Positions 26,684-36,372 are shown, counted from the first letter of the stretch. The stretch: DNA of 64,000 nucleotides from Sphingobium herbicidovorans (GCF_002080435.1 NZ_CP020538.1:186001-250000), one strand, 5' to 3'. The notes: generated by a model from the sequence alone, not told the origin. Program-made: numbers and translations.

Positions 26684-27087
26684 GCGCGCGCGCGGGCCTC
26701 GTCCGGCACCAACTCTTCATCGAGCGCGGCCTCAGCGACCGGCTTTCGCTGCTCGCGAGAAAGCCCGGCGTCACCAAATCGACGATCCTCGCCGAGGCGC
26801 TCGAAGCCTGGCTGACGCGCCAAGGCGTCAATGAACTGCAGGAGCGCTTCGGTCCGCGCCTCGATGGCCTGGCGCGCGTGCTCGCGCGGATCGAGCGCAA
26901 CGGCCAGATCGAGATCGAAATCCTCGCACTCCTCGTGCGCTACCTCCTCGCATCGGTCCCGCCGGTTGCCGAGGGCGATGATGTCGCGCGCGCGCAGGGC
27001 CGCGAGCGCTTCGAATGGTTCACGGCGAAGGTCGTCGAGGCCTTCCGCGAGGGCCGCGGCAGTTTTGGCTCGGGAGGCGGCGCGTGA
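26680..27087 (+). CDS. CopG/ribbon-helix-helix-type regulator of the trb operon
   Basis: 135 residues starting with GTG that overlaps the traG stop (GTGA). The N-terminal region RHQLFIERGLSDRLSLLARKPGVTKSTILAEALEAWL resembles a ribbon-helix-helix DNA-binding fold (strand, then two helices), as in the CopG-like genes commonly placed between traG and trbB. The rest is helical (LARVLARIERNGQIEIEILALLVRYLL). Probably an autoregulator of transfer genes; the target site is not proven, but the repeats before traG are candidates. Confidence 0.7.
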   Translation: MSARAGLVRHQLFIERGLSDRLSLLARKPGVTKSTILAEALEAWLTRQGVNELQERFGPRLDGLARVLARIERNGQIEIEILALLVRYLLASVPPVAEGDDVARAQGRERFEWFTAKVVEAFREGRGSFGSGGGA

Positions 27088-28073
27088 GTGCGGCCGTCTC
27101 CGCCGAACGGCGGCGCACGATGCTGCGCAGCGCGATGGGCCCGGCGATCGAGGCGGCGCTGTCGAACGCGCATGTCGTCGAGGTGATGGTCAATCCCGAC
27201 GGGGCGCTGCGCGTCGACGTGCTCGGTGAAGGCCGGGTCGATACCGGCGTGCGCATGGCGCCCGAACAGGTCGAGCGGATCATCCGGCTTGTGGCATCGC
27301 ATGCCCGCTTCGAGGTGCACGCCGCGTCGCCGATCGTCAGCGCCGAGCTGCCGCCGCATGGCGAAGGGGCAGGCGAGCGGTTCGAGGGCCTGTTGCCACC
27401 GGTCAGCCTCGCCCCCTGTTTCTCGATCCGCAAGCCCGCGGCGCGGGTCTATACGCTAATGGATTATGTCGGCGCCGGCATCGCGACGCCGGAGGCGGCG
27501 CGCCTCCTGTCGCTGGCCGTCGTCGAACGGCTCAACATCCTCGTCGCCGGCGGAACCAGCTCGGGCAAGACGACGCTTGCCAATGCGCTCCTCGCCGAAA
27601 TGGCGAGCCTCGACGAACGCGTGATCCTGATCGAGGACACGCGAGAGCTCCAATGCCCCGCGCCCGACCGCGTCGAACTGCGCACGCGTGCGGGCGCGGT
27701 CTCGATGGGCGATCTCGTCCGCTCGACGCTGCGGCTCCGCCCCGACCGCATCATCGTCGGCGAGGTGCGCGGTGCCGAGGCGCTCGACATGCTCAAGGCG
27801 TGGAACACGGGACACCCCGGCGGCATCGCCACGGTTCATGCCAATAGCGCGGCGTCGGCGCTGACCCGGATCGAGCAGCTCGTCCAGGAGAGCGTCGTCA
27901 CCGTACCGCGGCGCCTGATCGCCGAGGCGATCGACCTCATTGTCTTCATCGCCGGACGCGGCGCCGCGCGGCGCATCGCGACGATCGCGCGCGTCGAGGG
28001 CGTCGGCCCGACCGGCGACTACGCACTGACCGACCTTTCCATTCAGCCTGAAGGAGAAATGCCATGTCCCTGA
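27084..28073 (+). CDS. trbB: TrbB conjugal transfer ATPase (VirB11-type)
   Basis: 329 residues from the GTG at 27084, which overlaps the previous stop. A secretion ATPase of the VirB11/PulE superfamily with Walker A GGTSSGKTT (156-164), Asp box LIEDTRELQ, Walker B region LRPDRIIVGEVRGAEALDML, and His box TGHPGGIATVHANSA. It powers pilus assembly from the cytoplasmic side. The frame is open further upstream, but the GTGA overlap fits the operon pattern. Confidence 0.95.
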   Translation: MSAAVSAERRRTMLRSAMGPAIEAALSNAHVVEVMVNPDGALRVDVLGEGRVDTGVRMAPEQVERIIRLVASHARFEVHAASPIVSAELPPHGEGAGERFEGLLPPVSLAPCFSIRKPAARVYTLMDYVGAGIATPEAARLLSLAVVERLNILVAGGTSSGKTTLANALLAEMASLDERVILIEDTRELQCPAPDRVELRTRAGAVSMGDLVRSTLRLRPDRIIVGEVRGAEALDMLKAWNTGHPGGIATVHANSAASALTRIEQLVQESVVTVPRRLIAEAIDLIVFIAGRGAARRIATIARVEGVGPTGDYALTDLSIQPEGEMPCP

Positions 28074-28414
28074 TTCCCTTTGCGATGTCGCGCGCCACCA
28101 CGACGGCGCACACCGCGCGTCCGGTCCTTGTTGCTGCTCTGACGTTCGGCCTTGCCGCAACGGCGCTCGCCGCGGGCTCGGGCATGCCGTGGGAGGAACC
28201 GCTCCAGCAGGTGCTGGAATCGGTGCAGGGACCGGTCGCGAAGATCATCGCGGTGATCATCATCATCACGACCGGGCTGACGCTGGCATTCGGCGAAACC
28301 TCGGGCGGCTTCCGGCGGCTGATCCAGATCGTCTTCGGCCTTTCGATCGCCTTCGCCGCCTCGAGCTTCTTCCTTTCCTTCTTCAGCTTCGGCGGCGGGG
28401 CGCTCGTCGCATGA
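28064..28414 (+). CDS. trbC: TrbC pilin subunit (VirB2-like)
   Basis: 116 residues: a long N-terminal leader ending near ALAAGSG, followed by two hydrophobic helices (VAKIIAVIIIITTGLTLAF and IVFGLSIAFAASSFFLSFFSF) with a short polar loop. This is the VirB2/TrbC pilin layout. In RP4, TrbC is processed and cyclised; whether that occurs here is unknown, and no TraF peptidase gene is visible in the window. Start overlaps trbB; preceded by GAAGGAGAAATG, a strong ribosome-binding site. Confidence 0.9.
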   Translation: MSLIPFAMSRATTTAHTARPVLVAALTFGLAATALAAGSGMPWEEPLQQVLESVQGPVAKIIAVIIIITTGLTLAFGETSGGFRRLIQIVFGLSIAFAASSFFLSFFSFGGGALVA

Positions 28415-28671
28415 GTCATATCGAAGGCTATGAGGCGCCGATCCACCGCTCGCTCGCCGAGCCGATCCTGCTCGGCGGCGCGCCGCGCGGGCTCGCGATC
28501 GTCAATAGCACGATCGCCGCGGCGATGGGGCTCGGACTTCAGCAATGGATCGCCGGCCTCATCCTCTGGGCGCTCGGCCACACGCTGATGGTATTCGCGG
28601 CGAAGCGCGATCCCGATTTCGCGCCGGTGCTCGCGCGCCACATTCGGCAGAAAGGCGAGCTCACATGCTGA
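28411..28671 (+). CDS. trbD: TrbD (VirB3-like) inner-membrane protein
   Basis: 86 residues from ATG 28411 (ATGA overlap with trbC). It starts with the VirB3 pattern YEAPIHRSLAEPILLGGAPRG followed by a hydrophobic stretch (LAIVNSTIAAAMGLGLQQWIAGLILWALGHTLMVF), predicting two membrane segments. VirB3 proteins work with the VirB4/TrbE ATPase, whose gene follows directly. Confidence 0.9.
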   Translation: MSHIEGYEAPIHRSLAEPILLGGAPRGLAIVNSTIAAAMGLGLQQWIAGLILWALGHTLMVFAAKRDPDFAPVLARHIRQKGELTC

Positions 28672-31130
28672 ACCTCGCCGAATATCGGTCGCGCGCCGAC
28701 CGGCTCGCCGATCATCTGCCATGGGCGGCGCTCGTGGCGCCCGGGATCATCCTCAACAAGGACGGGAGTTTCCAGCGCAGCATCGCCTTTCGCGGCCCCG
28801 ACCTCGACAGCGCGACCGAGGCCGAACTCGTCGCCGCCTGCGCGCGCGCGAACAATATGCTGCGGCGCTTCGGATCCGGCTGGGCGCTCTTCTTCGAGGC
28901 CGAGCGCGTCGCCGCGGCGGGCTATCCCGAAAGCGAATTCCCCGACGCGGCCTCGTGGCTCGTCGATGCCGAACGGCGCGCCGCATTCGACGACAGCGAG
29001 CGGCAGCATTTCGAGAGCCATTTCCACCTGACGCTCGTCTGGATGCCGCCTGCCGACCAAGCCGACGGCGCCGGGCGCGCGCTGATCGAACGCCCCGACG
29101 CCACGCAAGGCACGCGCGACTGGCGCGAGGCGCTCGCGCGCTTCGAGGCCGAGAGTCTGCGCGCGATCGACCTGATGGCGACGTTCATGCCCGAGGTCCG
29201 CGCGCTCGACGATAGCGAGACTCTGACCTATCTCCACCGCGCGATCTCGCCGCACCGCCACCGCGTCCGCGTTCCCGCGACGCCGATGTATCTCGATGCG
29301 TTGCTCGCCGACACGCCGCTCACCGGCGGGCTCGAGCCGATGCTCGGTGACCAGTATCTGCGGTCGCTGACGATCCTCGGTTTCCCCTCGATCAGTCGCC
29401 CCGGCATCCTCGACGCGCTCAACGGACAGGACTTCGCTTATCGCTGGACGACGCGTTTCATCGCGCTCGACAAGGCCGACGCGACTGCGGCGCTGACCAA
29501 GCTCCGACGGCAATGGTTCAACAAGCGCAAGTCGCTCTCGGCGCTGCTGCGCGAGGTGATGTACAACCAGCCGGCGCAACTGCTCGACAGCGACGCCGAC
29601 AACAAGGTCGTCGATGCCGATGCCGCACTCCAGGCGCTCGGCGGCGATCATGTCTCCTTCGGTTATTTGACGACGACGATCACGGTATCGGACCGGAACC
29701 GTGCCCGCGCCGAGGAAAAGCTGCGCGCCGCCGAGCGCATCGTCCATTCGCTGGGCTTCACCGCGATCCGCGAGAGCGTCAACGCGGTCGAAGCCTGGCT
29801 GTCGAGCTTGCCGGGCCAGACTTACGCCAATGTCCGCCAGCCGCTCGTGCACAGCCTCAACCTTGCGCATCTGATGCCGCTTTCGTCGGTGTGGGCCGGA
29901 CCCGACTGGAACCGCCACCTTGGCGGCCCGCCGCTGCTGATGGCCGAGACCGGTGGATCGACGCCGTTCCGCCTCTCGACCCATGTCGGCGACGTCGGCC
30001 ATATGATGATTGCGGGGCCGACGGGGGCAGGGAAGTCGGTCCTGCTCGGTCTGATCGCATTGCAGTTCCGCCGCTACGCGGGCGCGCAGCTCTATATCTT
30101 CGATAAGGGTAATTCGGCGCGCGCCGCGGTGCTGGCGATGGGCGGACGACATCATGCGCTCGGCGAGGGCGACGATATGCTCGCCTTCCAGCCGCTGCGT
30201 GAAATCGATCGCGCCGAGGAGCGGAGCTGGGGCGCCGACTGGGTCGCCTCGCTCGTCGCGCACGAGGGCGTTGCGGTGACCCCCGACATCAAGGACGCGA
30301 TCTGGTCGGCGCTGACCAGCCTCGCGAGCGCGCCCGCCTCGGAACGCACGCTCACCGGTCTGTCGCTGCTCCTCCAGTCGAATGCGCTGAAGGCGGCGAT
30401 CCAGCCCTTCACGCTCGAAGGTCCGCACGGCCGTCTGCTCGATGCGGCCGAGGAAGGGCTGGCGCTCGGATCGGTCGAATGTTTCGAGACCGAGGCGCTG
30501 ATGGGGCAGGCGAGCGTCGTCGAACCCGTCCTCTCCTACCTGTTCCACCGGCTCGACGCGCGGTTCAACGGGCGGCCGACCCTGCTTATCCTCGACGAAG
30601 CCTGGATATTCCTCGACAACCCGCTCTTCGCGGCGCGCATCCGCGAATGGCTGAAGGTGCTGCGCAAGAAGAATGTCGCGGTGATCTTCGCGACGCAGAG
30701 CCTCGCCGATATCTCGAACAGCAGCATCGCGCCTGCGATCATCGAAAGCTGCCCACAGCGGATTCTCCTCCCGAACGACCGCGCAGTCGAGCCGCAGAGC
30801 CGCGCCGCCTATGCCGCCTTCGGGCTCAACGAAGCGCAGATCGAGCTCGTCGCGCGCGCGACGCCGAAGCGCCAATATTATCTCCAGTCGGCGCGCGGCA
30901 ACCGCCTCTTCGAGCTCGGTCTGGGCCCGATTGCGCTGGCGCTCTGCGGCGCATCCGATCCGGCGACGCAGGCGCGGATCGACGCCGTCCTCGCCGAGCA
31001 TGGCGAAGGCGATTTCGCGGCGCACTTCTTGCGCGGCGCCGGCCTCGACTGGGCCGCCGACCTGCTCGCCGACTTCCCCGGTGCCCCCACTACCGATCGA
31101 CCCGCCCCCCAAGAAGGAGAAATGCCATGA
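28665..31130 (+). CDS. trbE: TrbE conjugal transfer ATPase (VirB4)
   Basis: 821 residues from ATG 28665 (7-base overlap with trbD). VirB4-family ATPase: N-terminal domain beginning LNLAEYRSRADRLADHLPW, Walker A AGPTGAGKSVLLGL (about 448-461), Walker B LLILDEAWIFLDNP (about 639-650), then KKNVAVIFATQSLADI. It energises assembly of the mating-pair channel at the inner membrane. Full family length, no interruption. Confidence 0.96.
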   Translation: MLNLAEYRSRADRLADHLPWAALVAPGIILNKDGSFQRSIAFRGPDLDSATEAELVAACARANNMLRRFGSGWALFFEAERVAAAGYPESEFPDAASWLVDAERRAAFDDSERQHFESHFHLTLVWMPPADQADGAGRALIERPDATQGTRDWREALARFEAESLRAIDLMATFMPEVRALDDSETLTYLHRAISPHRHRVRVPATPMYLDALLADTPLTGGLEPMLGDQYLRSLTILGFPSISRPGILDALNGQDFAYRWTTRFIALDKADATAALTKLRRQWFNKRKSLSALLREVMYNQPAQLLDSDADNKVVDADAALQALGGDHVSFGYLTTTITVSDRNRARAEEKLRAAERIVHSLGFTAIRESVNAVEAWLSSLPGQTYANVRQPLVHSLNLAHLMPLSSVWAGPDWNRHLGGPPLLMAETGGSTPFRLSTHVGDVGHMMIAGPTGAGKSVLLGLIALQFRRYAGAQLYIFDKGNSARAAVLAMGGRHHALGEGDDMLAFQPLREIDRAEERSWGADWVASLVAHEGVAVTPDIKDAIWSALTSLASAPASERTLTGLSLLLQSNALKAAIQPFTLEGPHGRLLDAAEEGLALGSVECFETEALMGQASVVEPVLSYLFHRLDARFNGRPTLLILDEAWIFLDNPLFAARIREWLKVLRKKNVAVIFATQSLADISNSSIAPAIIESCPQRILLPNDRAVEPQSRAAYAAFGLNEAQIELVARATPKRQYYLQSARGNRLFELGLGPIALALCGASDPATQARIDAVLAEHGEGDFAAHFLRGAGLDWAADLLADFPGAPTTDRPAPQEGEMP

Positions 31131-31843
31131 AGACGTTTGCCCATATGCTGCTTGCCGCTGCCGCCATTCCGGCGCTGCTGCTCGCCGTGCCGCCCGCCAC
31201 CGCGATGCCGGTTTTCGACCAGGCCAATTATTCGCAGAACCTGCTCACAGCCGCGCGCACGCTCAAGCAGATCGACCAGCAGATCCGGCAGCTCCAGAAT
31301 GAAGCGCAGATGCTTGCCAACATGGACAAGCATCTGAAGCGAGTCGACTTCCCCGAACTCGAAAAGCTGAAGGATAATCTCGCCCGCGTCGATGCGCTGA
31401 TGGAAAAGGCCGAGGGGATCGACTTCGGGGTCGACCAGCTCGACGCGCGCATGGCGGCGCTGTTCCCGAAGGACTTCTCCGGCCTGCCCCGGTCGGCGAG
31501 CGTCGCCAATGCCAAGGCGCGGCTCGATACCGCGATGGCGTCGTACCGCCGCACGCTCGCGGTCCAGTCGCGCATCGCCGCCGACGTGAAGGCCGATGCC
31601 GCGGTGCTCGCCGACGTCGCGGCGCGAAGCTCGAGTGCGGAGGGCAGCCTGCAGGCGCAACAGGCGACCAACCAGCTTCTCGCTCTCGCCGCCAAGCAGC
31701 AGATGCAGCTCCAGCAGATGATGGCGGCCGCTTACGAGGCCGACATGATCGACCGCGCCCGCGCGGCGCAGAGTGCGGCGGAAGCGCGCGAGCGCACACG
31801 CCGCTTCCTCGGCGACGGCAAGGCTTACACGCCGATCCGCTGA
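31127..31843 (+). CDS. trbJ: TrbJ (VirB5-like) periplasmic/pilus-tip protein
   Basis: 238 residues from ATG 31127, overlapping the trbE stop (ATGA) and preceded by AAGGAGAAATGCC. A Sec signal peptide (MKTFAHMLLAAAAIPALLLA, cleavage after ATA) is followed by a long coiled-coil region (LLTAARTLKQIDQQIRQLQN; repeated Gln/Leu heptads near 175-200). The end is RFLGDGKAYTPIR, shared with the small lipoprotein at 13.0-13.3 kb. VirB5 proteins sit at the pilus tip. Confidence 0.9.
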   Translation: MKTFAHMLLAAAAIPALLLAVPPATAMPVFDQANYSQNLLTAARTLKQIDQQIRQLQNEAQMLANMDKHLKRVDFPELEKLKDNLARVDALMEKAEGIDFGVDQLDARMAALFPKDFSGLPRSASVANAKARLDTAMASYRRTLAVQSRIAADVKADAAVLADVAARSSSAEGSLQAQQATNQLLALAAKQQMQLQQMMAAAYEADMIDRARAAQSAAEARERTRRFLGDGKAYTPIR

Positions 31844-31958
31844 CCAGCGACACGAACGGCGCGAGGCTGCCCCTCTCCTGGCCCGCCGTTCGCCGCGGGG
31901 TCTCGAAAACTCCCCCCGAGACCCCGCGGACCCATCATCCTCTACGAAAGCCCGCCCG

Positions 31959-33281
31959 ATGGACGATCTCAATGTCATCGACCGCTTCATGGAAGCCTTC
32001 ATCCGCTACATCGACAGCGGCTTCGGGCTGCTCGGCGGCGATGTCGCTTTCCTCACCAGCATATTGATCGGCATCGACATCACGCTCGCCGGGCTCTTCT
32101 GGGCGATGGGCGGAGAGAATGACATCATCGCGAAGCTGCTCAAGAAGATCCTCTATGTCGGCGTCTTCGCCTTCATCATCGGCAACTTCGGGGCGCTTTC
32201 GGATATTATCTTCCGCTCCTTCGCCGGGCTCGGCATCACCGCCGGCGGCGGCACGATCTCGGCCGAAGACCTACTGAAACCCGGACGGCTTGCCGGCGCG
32301 GGGTTCGAGGCGGCGCATCCGCTCATCGACCAGATCAAGGACATGCTCGGGCCGATCGCTTTCTTCGAGAATTTCCTCGAGATCGTGGTGCTGCTGATCG
32401 CCTGGGTCCTCACGATCCTCGCCTTCTTCATTCTCGCAATCCAGCTTTTCATCACGCTGATCGAGTTCAAGCTGACCAGCCTCGCGGGCTTTGCGCTGAT
32501 GCCCTTTGCCCTCTGGAACCGGACCGCTTTCCTCGCCGAACGCGTGCTCGGCAGCATCATATCGTCGGGGGTAAAGGTGATGGTGCTTGGCGTCATCGTC
32601 GGCATCGGCTCGGGTTTCTTTCCCGATTTTCTGACGACGATGGCGGGCTCCGAGCCAGACGTCGAGGAAGCGATGTCTTTGGCGCTCGGCGCGCTGGCCT
32701 TGCTTGGGCTCGGCATCTACGGACCGGGCATCGCATCGGGCATTGTCGCCGGCGCACCGCAGCTCGGCGCGGGCGCTGCAGTCGGCACCGTCGCCGCAGC
32801 CGCGGGAACAATGATCGTCGCCGGCGGCGCCGGCATGGCGGCTGCGCGCGCTGGCGGCGGCGCCGCGCTCGGCGCGGTTCGCGCCGGCACATTGATGGGC
32901 GCGGCGGCCTCGACGTCGTACAAGCTCGGGCAGGAAACCTCGGGATCGCAAACGGTCGGCGCCGGTCTCTCGGGCGTCGCAACCGCGACCAGGGGCGCGG
33001 CCGTCAACGCTGCGCGCCGCACTGGCAGCTCGCTCGGGATCGGCGACGCCGCCGCCGCCGGGCGCGATGCCGCCTGGAACGCCGGAAATCAGAGCAAGAG
33101 CCCGGCTTCGCCGCCGTCGAACGAGAATGCCGCCGCGTCTGCTGCACCGCCCGCGTGGGCGACCGATCTCAAGGCCGACCAGCGCCGTCGCTCGGCGCGG
33201 CAGACTGCCGCCCATGTGATTTCCGACGGGAGCCGCGGTGGCAGCGGCGCGAGCCCCGATATCGCCGAGAAGGAGGATTGA
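31959..33281 (+). CDS. trbL: TrbL (VirB6-like) polytopic channel protein
   Basis: 440 residues from ATG 31959. At least five membrane segments between residues ~20 and 290 (for example GGDVAFLTSILIGIDITLAG and LEIVVLLIAWVLTILAFFIL), then an Ala/Gly/Ser-rich low-complexity C-terminal third, as in TrbL/VirB6. It forms part of the inner-membrane channel. The 115-base gap after trbJ, where trbK or an exclusion lipoprotein often sits, contains no convincing gene; it is the only sizeable gap in the operon. Confidence 0.93.
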   Translation: MDDLNVIDRFMEAFIRYIDSGFGLLGGDVAFLTSILIGIDITLAGLFWAMGGENDIIAKLLKKILYVGVFAFIIGNFGALSDIIFRSFAGLGITAGGGTISAEDLLKPGRLAGAGFEAAHPLIDQIKDMLGPIAFFENFLEIVVLLIAWVLTILAFFILAIQLFITLIEFKLTSLAGFALMPFALWNRTAFLAERVLGSIISSGVKVMVLGVIVGIGSGFFPDFLTTMAGSEPDVEEAMSLALGALALLGLGIYGPGIASGIVAGAPQLGAGAAVGTVAAAAGTMIVAGGAGMAAARAGGGAALGAVRAGTLMGAAASTSYKLGQETSGSQTVGAGLSGVATATRGAAVNAARRTGSSLGIGDAAAAGRDAAWNAGNQSKSPASPPSNENAAASAAPPAWATDLKADQRRRSARQTAAHVISDGSRGGSGASPDIAEKED

Positions 33282-33285
33282 TCCG

Positions 33286-34074
33286 ATGAAATTCAAACGA
33301 CCTATCCAGCGCTACGGGCACACGCCCGAGCCGGTCACGCCCTATCAGCGCGCCGGACAGGCGTGGGACGACCGGATCGGCGCCGCGCGCGTCCAGGCAC
33401 GAAACTGGCGGATCATGGCATTCGGCGGACTTCTGCTCTCGACCGGGCTCGCCGCCGGACTTGTCTGGCAGTCGGTACAGAGCCGCGTCACGCCCTATGT
33501 CGTCGAGGTCGACCGGCTCGGCGAGGCGCGCGGCGTCGCGCCCGCAACCGCCGATTATAATCCGACCGACCCGCAGATCGCGTGGGCGCTCGGCCGCTTC
33601 ATTGCGAATGTCCGCGGCATCTCGCTCGACCCGGTGCTGATGCGCGAGAATTGGCTCGTCGCCTATGACTTCGCGGCTGAGCGCGGCGCTCTCTTCCTCA
33701 ACGAATATGCGCGGGCCTCCGATCCCTTTGCGAAGGTCGGGACGAGATCGGTGTCGGTCGAGATCACCAGCGTCGTGCGCGCCTCGCCGCGGTCGTGGCA
33801 GGTGAAGTGGAAGGAAAGCGCCTATGAGCGCGGCAGCCTTGCTTCGACGTCGCGCTGGACCGCGATGCTGACCGTCGTCGTGAAGCCGCCGCGCTCGGCC
33901 GACGTCTTGCGCAAAAATCCGCTTGGCCTCTATGTCGAGGCGATCGACTGGAGCCGCGAATATGAGCGCGAGGAGCGCGGCCCCGCCGCCGCGAACGCGC
34001 CGCCGCACACGGCGGGTGAGCCGCCCGCCGAAACTCCTCCTGTACCCGCAACCCCCGAAGGAGCCTTGCCATGA
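33286..34074 (+). CDS. trbF: TrbF (VirB8-like) channel assembly protein
   Basis: 262 residues from ATG 33286, preceded by GAAGGAGGATT. It has the family start FKRPIQRYGHTPEPVTPYQRA, one membrane span (IMAFGGLLLSTGLAAGLVWQ, ~42-61), then a periplasmic NTF2-like VirB8 domain (VTPYVVEVDRLGEA; WQVKWKESAYERGS). The C-terminal 35 residues are Pro/Ala-rich. VirB8 proteins are central to T4SS core assembly. Confidence 0.94.
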   Translation: MKFKRPIQRYGHTPEPVTPYQRAGQAWDDRIGAARVQARNWRIMAFGGLLLSTGLAAGLVWQSVQSRVTPYVVEVDRLGEARGVAPATADYNPTDPQIAWALGRFIANVRGISLDPVLMRENWLVAYDFAAERGALFLNEYARASDPFAKVGTRSVSVEITSVVRASPRSWQVKWKESAYERGSLASTSRWTAMLTVVVKPPRSADVLRKNPLGLYVEAIDWSREYEREERGPAAANAPPHTAGEPPAETPPVPATPEGALP

Positions 34075-34895
34075 CGTGCTTCCGCCCGATTCTTGCCGCT
34101 GCCGGTGCGGTGGCTCTGGCCTCTTCCGCAATCGCCGGTCCCGGGCCGGTCGAGCGCGTCCGCGCGGCGGCGGCTGCCGCCGTCAAGGAACCGCGCGCGC
34201 AGGACTATCGCGGTGCCATCCAAACCTATGCCTATGTCGAGGGCGGCGTTTACCGGCTCGTGACCGCGCCCGAGCATATCACCGACATTGCGCTCGAGCC
34301 GGGCGAAGCGCTCGTCGCGGTCGCGGCGGGCGATACCGCGCGCTGGACCGTCGGCGACACGACGAGCGGGGCGGGAGAGGCGCGCCGCGTCCATATCATG
34401 ATCAAGCCGCTCGCGCCCGGCTTGGCCACGAATCTCATCATCACGACCGACCGGCGCGTCTATCACCTCGCGCTCGCAAGCACCGCGCGCACGGCGATGT
34501 CGGCGGTCTCCTGGACCTACCCGCACGACAGTCTTCTCGCGATCGAGCGCGCCGCAAGTGCAACGCGCGCCGCGGTCGAGGCGCGCCCGGCGATCGATCC
34601 TGTCCATCTCGACTTCAGCTACGCGATCCGCGGCGACAAGCCGGCATGGCGGCCGCTGCGCGCGTTCGACGACGGACGGCAGGTCTTTATAGAGTTTCCG
34701 GCGACGCTCGGGCAGGGCGAGGCGCCGCCGTTGTTCGTGACCGGGGAGGGCAATAGTCCCGAACTGGTCAACTACCGCGTCAGCGGACGCTTCTATGTCG
34801 TCGACCGCCTTTTCGAGCGCGCGGAGCTTCGTCATGGAACGAAGCGGCAGACCGTCGTGCGCATTGTCCGCGTCGGCCCCGGAGCGAGCCGGTGA
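34071..34895 (+). CDS. trbG: TrbG (VirB9-like) outer-membrane core protein
   Basis: 274 residues with a signal peptide (MTCFRPILAAAGAVALASSA). VirB9/CagX domain: IQTYAYVEGGVYRLVTAPEH, the ALEPGEALVAVAAGDTARW strand region, and C-terminal beta-rich motif LDFSYAIRGDKPAWRPLRAFDDG followed by NYRVSGRFYVVDRLFERAEL. Forms the periplasmic/outer-membrane part of the core complex with TrbI. Overlaps trbF and trbI by 4 bases on each side. Confidence 0.95.
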   Translation: MTCFRPILAAAGAVALASSAIAGPGPVERVRAAAAAAVKEPRAQDYRGAIQTYAYVEGGVYRLVTAPEHITDIALEPGEALVAVAAGDTARWTVGDTTSGAGEARRVHIMIKPLAPGLATNLIITTDRRVYHLALASTARTAMSAVSWTYPHDSLLAIERAASATRAAVEARPAIDPVHLDFSYAIRGDKPAWRPLRAFDDGRQVFIEFPATLGQGEAPPLFVTGEGNSPELVNYRVSGRFYVVDRLFERAELRHGTKRQTVVRIVRVGPGASR

Positions 34896-36148
34896 ACGCG
34901 TCCGACGTGCCCGATCGCAATGTGAGCGAGGACATCGCACCGAAGGTTGGCGCCGCGCCTGCCGATCCTGCCGCGTTGGAGCAGCCGGCCCCGCTGACGC
35001 CCAAGGTCGATCCCGAGAGCCTGGTGCTGCGGGGAAGCCCGCGCCGAGTGGTGCGGTTCCGGCGCGAGCTGATTATCGGCATGGCTGCCGTCGGCGCGCT
35101 GGCGATCGCCGCCACCGCATGGATTGCGCTCAGCCCCGCGTCCTTCAAGCTTGCCGCGAGCGGCGACGAGATGTTCGACGCGCAAGCGGCGCGCTCGCCC
35201 GAGGCGCTCGCCGCGGCACCCGGGAGCTATGATGCGATCCCGAAGCTCGGTTCGCCGCTGCCCGGCGATCTCGGGCGCCCGATCCTCGAGCATCAGCGCA
35301 AGCTGGCGGGCGAGGGCGAGGTGCTGCCTGCCGACCCTGCCGCCGATGCGGCCGCCGTCGCCCGCGAAAAGGCCTTGGCGGACCAAGCTGCGGCGCGCCA
35401 ATCGGCGGTGCTGATGCTCGGCGGGCGGAGCGGGGCGGCTAACCTTACAGTCGCCGACACCGTATCGGCGCCGGAGAAACCTGGCGAAACGGTTCCGGGA
35501 GCTCCAGCCAGCGCCGCAGCGACCGGCAGCGCGGTCGCCGCTAGCGCGAATGAAGTCAGCGCACACCGCATTCGCCAGCCGGCCTCGCCTTGGATCGTGA
35601 GCAGCGGCAGCATCATCCCGGCGAATCTCGTGACCGGGCTCGACAGCGACTTGCCCGGCCTCGTCGTCGCGCAGGTGAGCGAGAATGTTTACGACAGCAT
35701 CACCGGACGCACGCTCCTCATTCCGCAAGGCGCCCGGCTCCTTGGGCGATATGAAAGCAATATCGCCTTCGGCCAGCGCCGCGCTTTTGTCGCCTGGCAG
35801 CGCATCATCTGGCCCGACGGATCGTCGCTGACGCTCGACAACGCGCCCGCGACCGATGCCGCGGGCTATGCCGGGCTCGCCGACCAGGTCGACTTCCACA
35901 GCTGGGCTTTGCTCAAGGGCGTCGGGCTCGCGACGCTGCTCGGCGTCGGCACCGAACTCGGCTTCGGGAACGACGAGAGCGAACTCGTCCGCGCAATGCG
36001 CGAGTCCGCGCAGACCAACGGCGCGCGCGCCGGCGACCGCATCGTCGAGCGGAATCTCGACATCCCGCCGACCATCCGCGTGCGGCCCGGCTGGACGCTG
36101 CGCGTGATCGTCCACCGCGATCTCGTCCTCGCGCCGTGGAGGCCGTGA
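34892..36148 (+). CDS. trbI: TrbI (VirB10-like) core complex protein
   Basis: 418 residues starting with GTG that overlaps the trbG stop. One N-terminal membrane segment (LIIGMAAVGALAIAATAWIA, ~53-72), a Pro/Ala-rich periplasmic stretch, then the VirB10/TrbI barrel (IVSSGSIIPANLVTGLDSDL; LLIPQGARLLGRYESNIAFG; NLDIPPTIRVRPGWTLRVIV). It spans both membranes and links the ATPases to the outer-membrane pore. Full length. Confidence 0.95.
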   Translation: MNASDVPDRNVSEDIAPKVGAAPADPAALEQPAPLTPKVDPESLVLRGSPRRVVRFRRELIIGMAAVGALAIAATAWIALSPASFKLAASGDEMFDAQAARSPEALAAAPGSYDAIPKLGSPLPGDLGRPILEHQRKLAGEGEVLPADPAADAAAVAREKALADQAAARQSAVLMLGGRSGAANLTVADTVSAPEKPGETVPGAPASAAATGSAVAASANEVSAHRIRQPASPWIVSSGSIIPANLVTGLDSDLPGLVVAQVSENVYDSITGRTLLIPQGARLLGRYESNIAFGQRRAFVAWQRIIWPDGSSLTLDNAPATDAAGYAGLADQVDFHSWALLKGVGLATLLGVGTELGFGNDESELVRAMRESAQTNGARAGDRIVERNLDIPPTIRVRPGWTLRVIVHRDLVLAPWRP

Positions 36149-36372
36149 TGCCCGATATCAAGCTGGCGAAGATCCCCGATCGCAAGCCCGTGAAGCTCGT
36201 CGTCGAGATGTTGCCCGACCTCGAACAGGCGCTAGCCGATTATGCCGACGCCTATGCGGCGGCTTACGGGCAGCGCGAGAAGCCCGCCGACCTCGTGCCC
36301 TACATGCTCTGGTCGTTCCTCGAGAGCGACAAGGCGTTCGCGCGCGCCCGGCGCGGCGGCGCGGCGCCCTAG
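36148..36372 (+). CDS. DUF2274 protein, last gene of the trb operon
   Basis: 74 residues beginning at ATG 36148 (TGATG overlap with trbI). It matches the small DUF2274 proteins that commonly follow trbI in alphaproteobacterial elements (IKLAKIPDRKPVKLVVEMLPDLEQALADYADAY; LVPYMLWSFLESDKAFARARR). The first half resembles a ribbon-helix-helix strand-helix arrangement. Function is not established. Confidence 0.85.
   Translation: MPDIKLAKIPDRKPVKLVVEMLPDLEQALADYADAYAAAYGQREKPADLVPYMLWSFLESDKAFARARRGGAAP

Noticed and set aside
28539..32002. Long minus-strand open frames opposite trbE, trbJ and trbL
   Set aside because: Antisense shadows of well-identified transfer genes; no family motifs.
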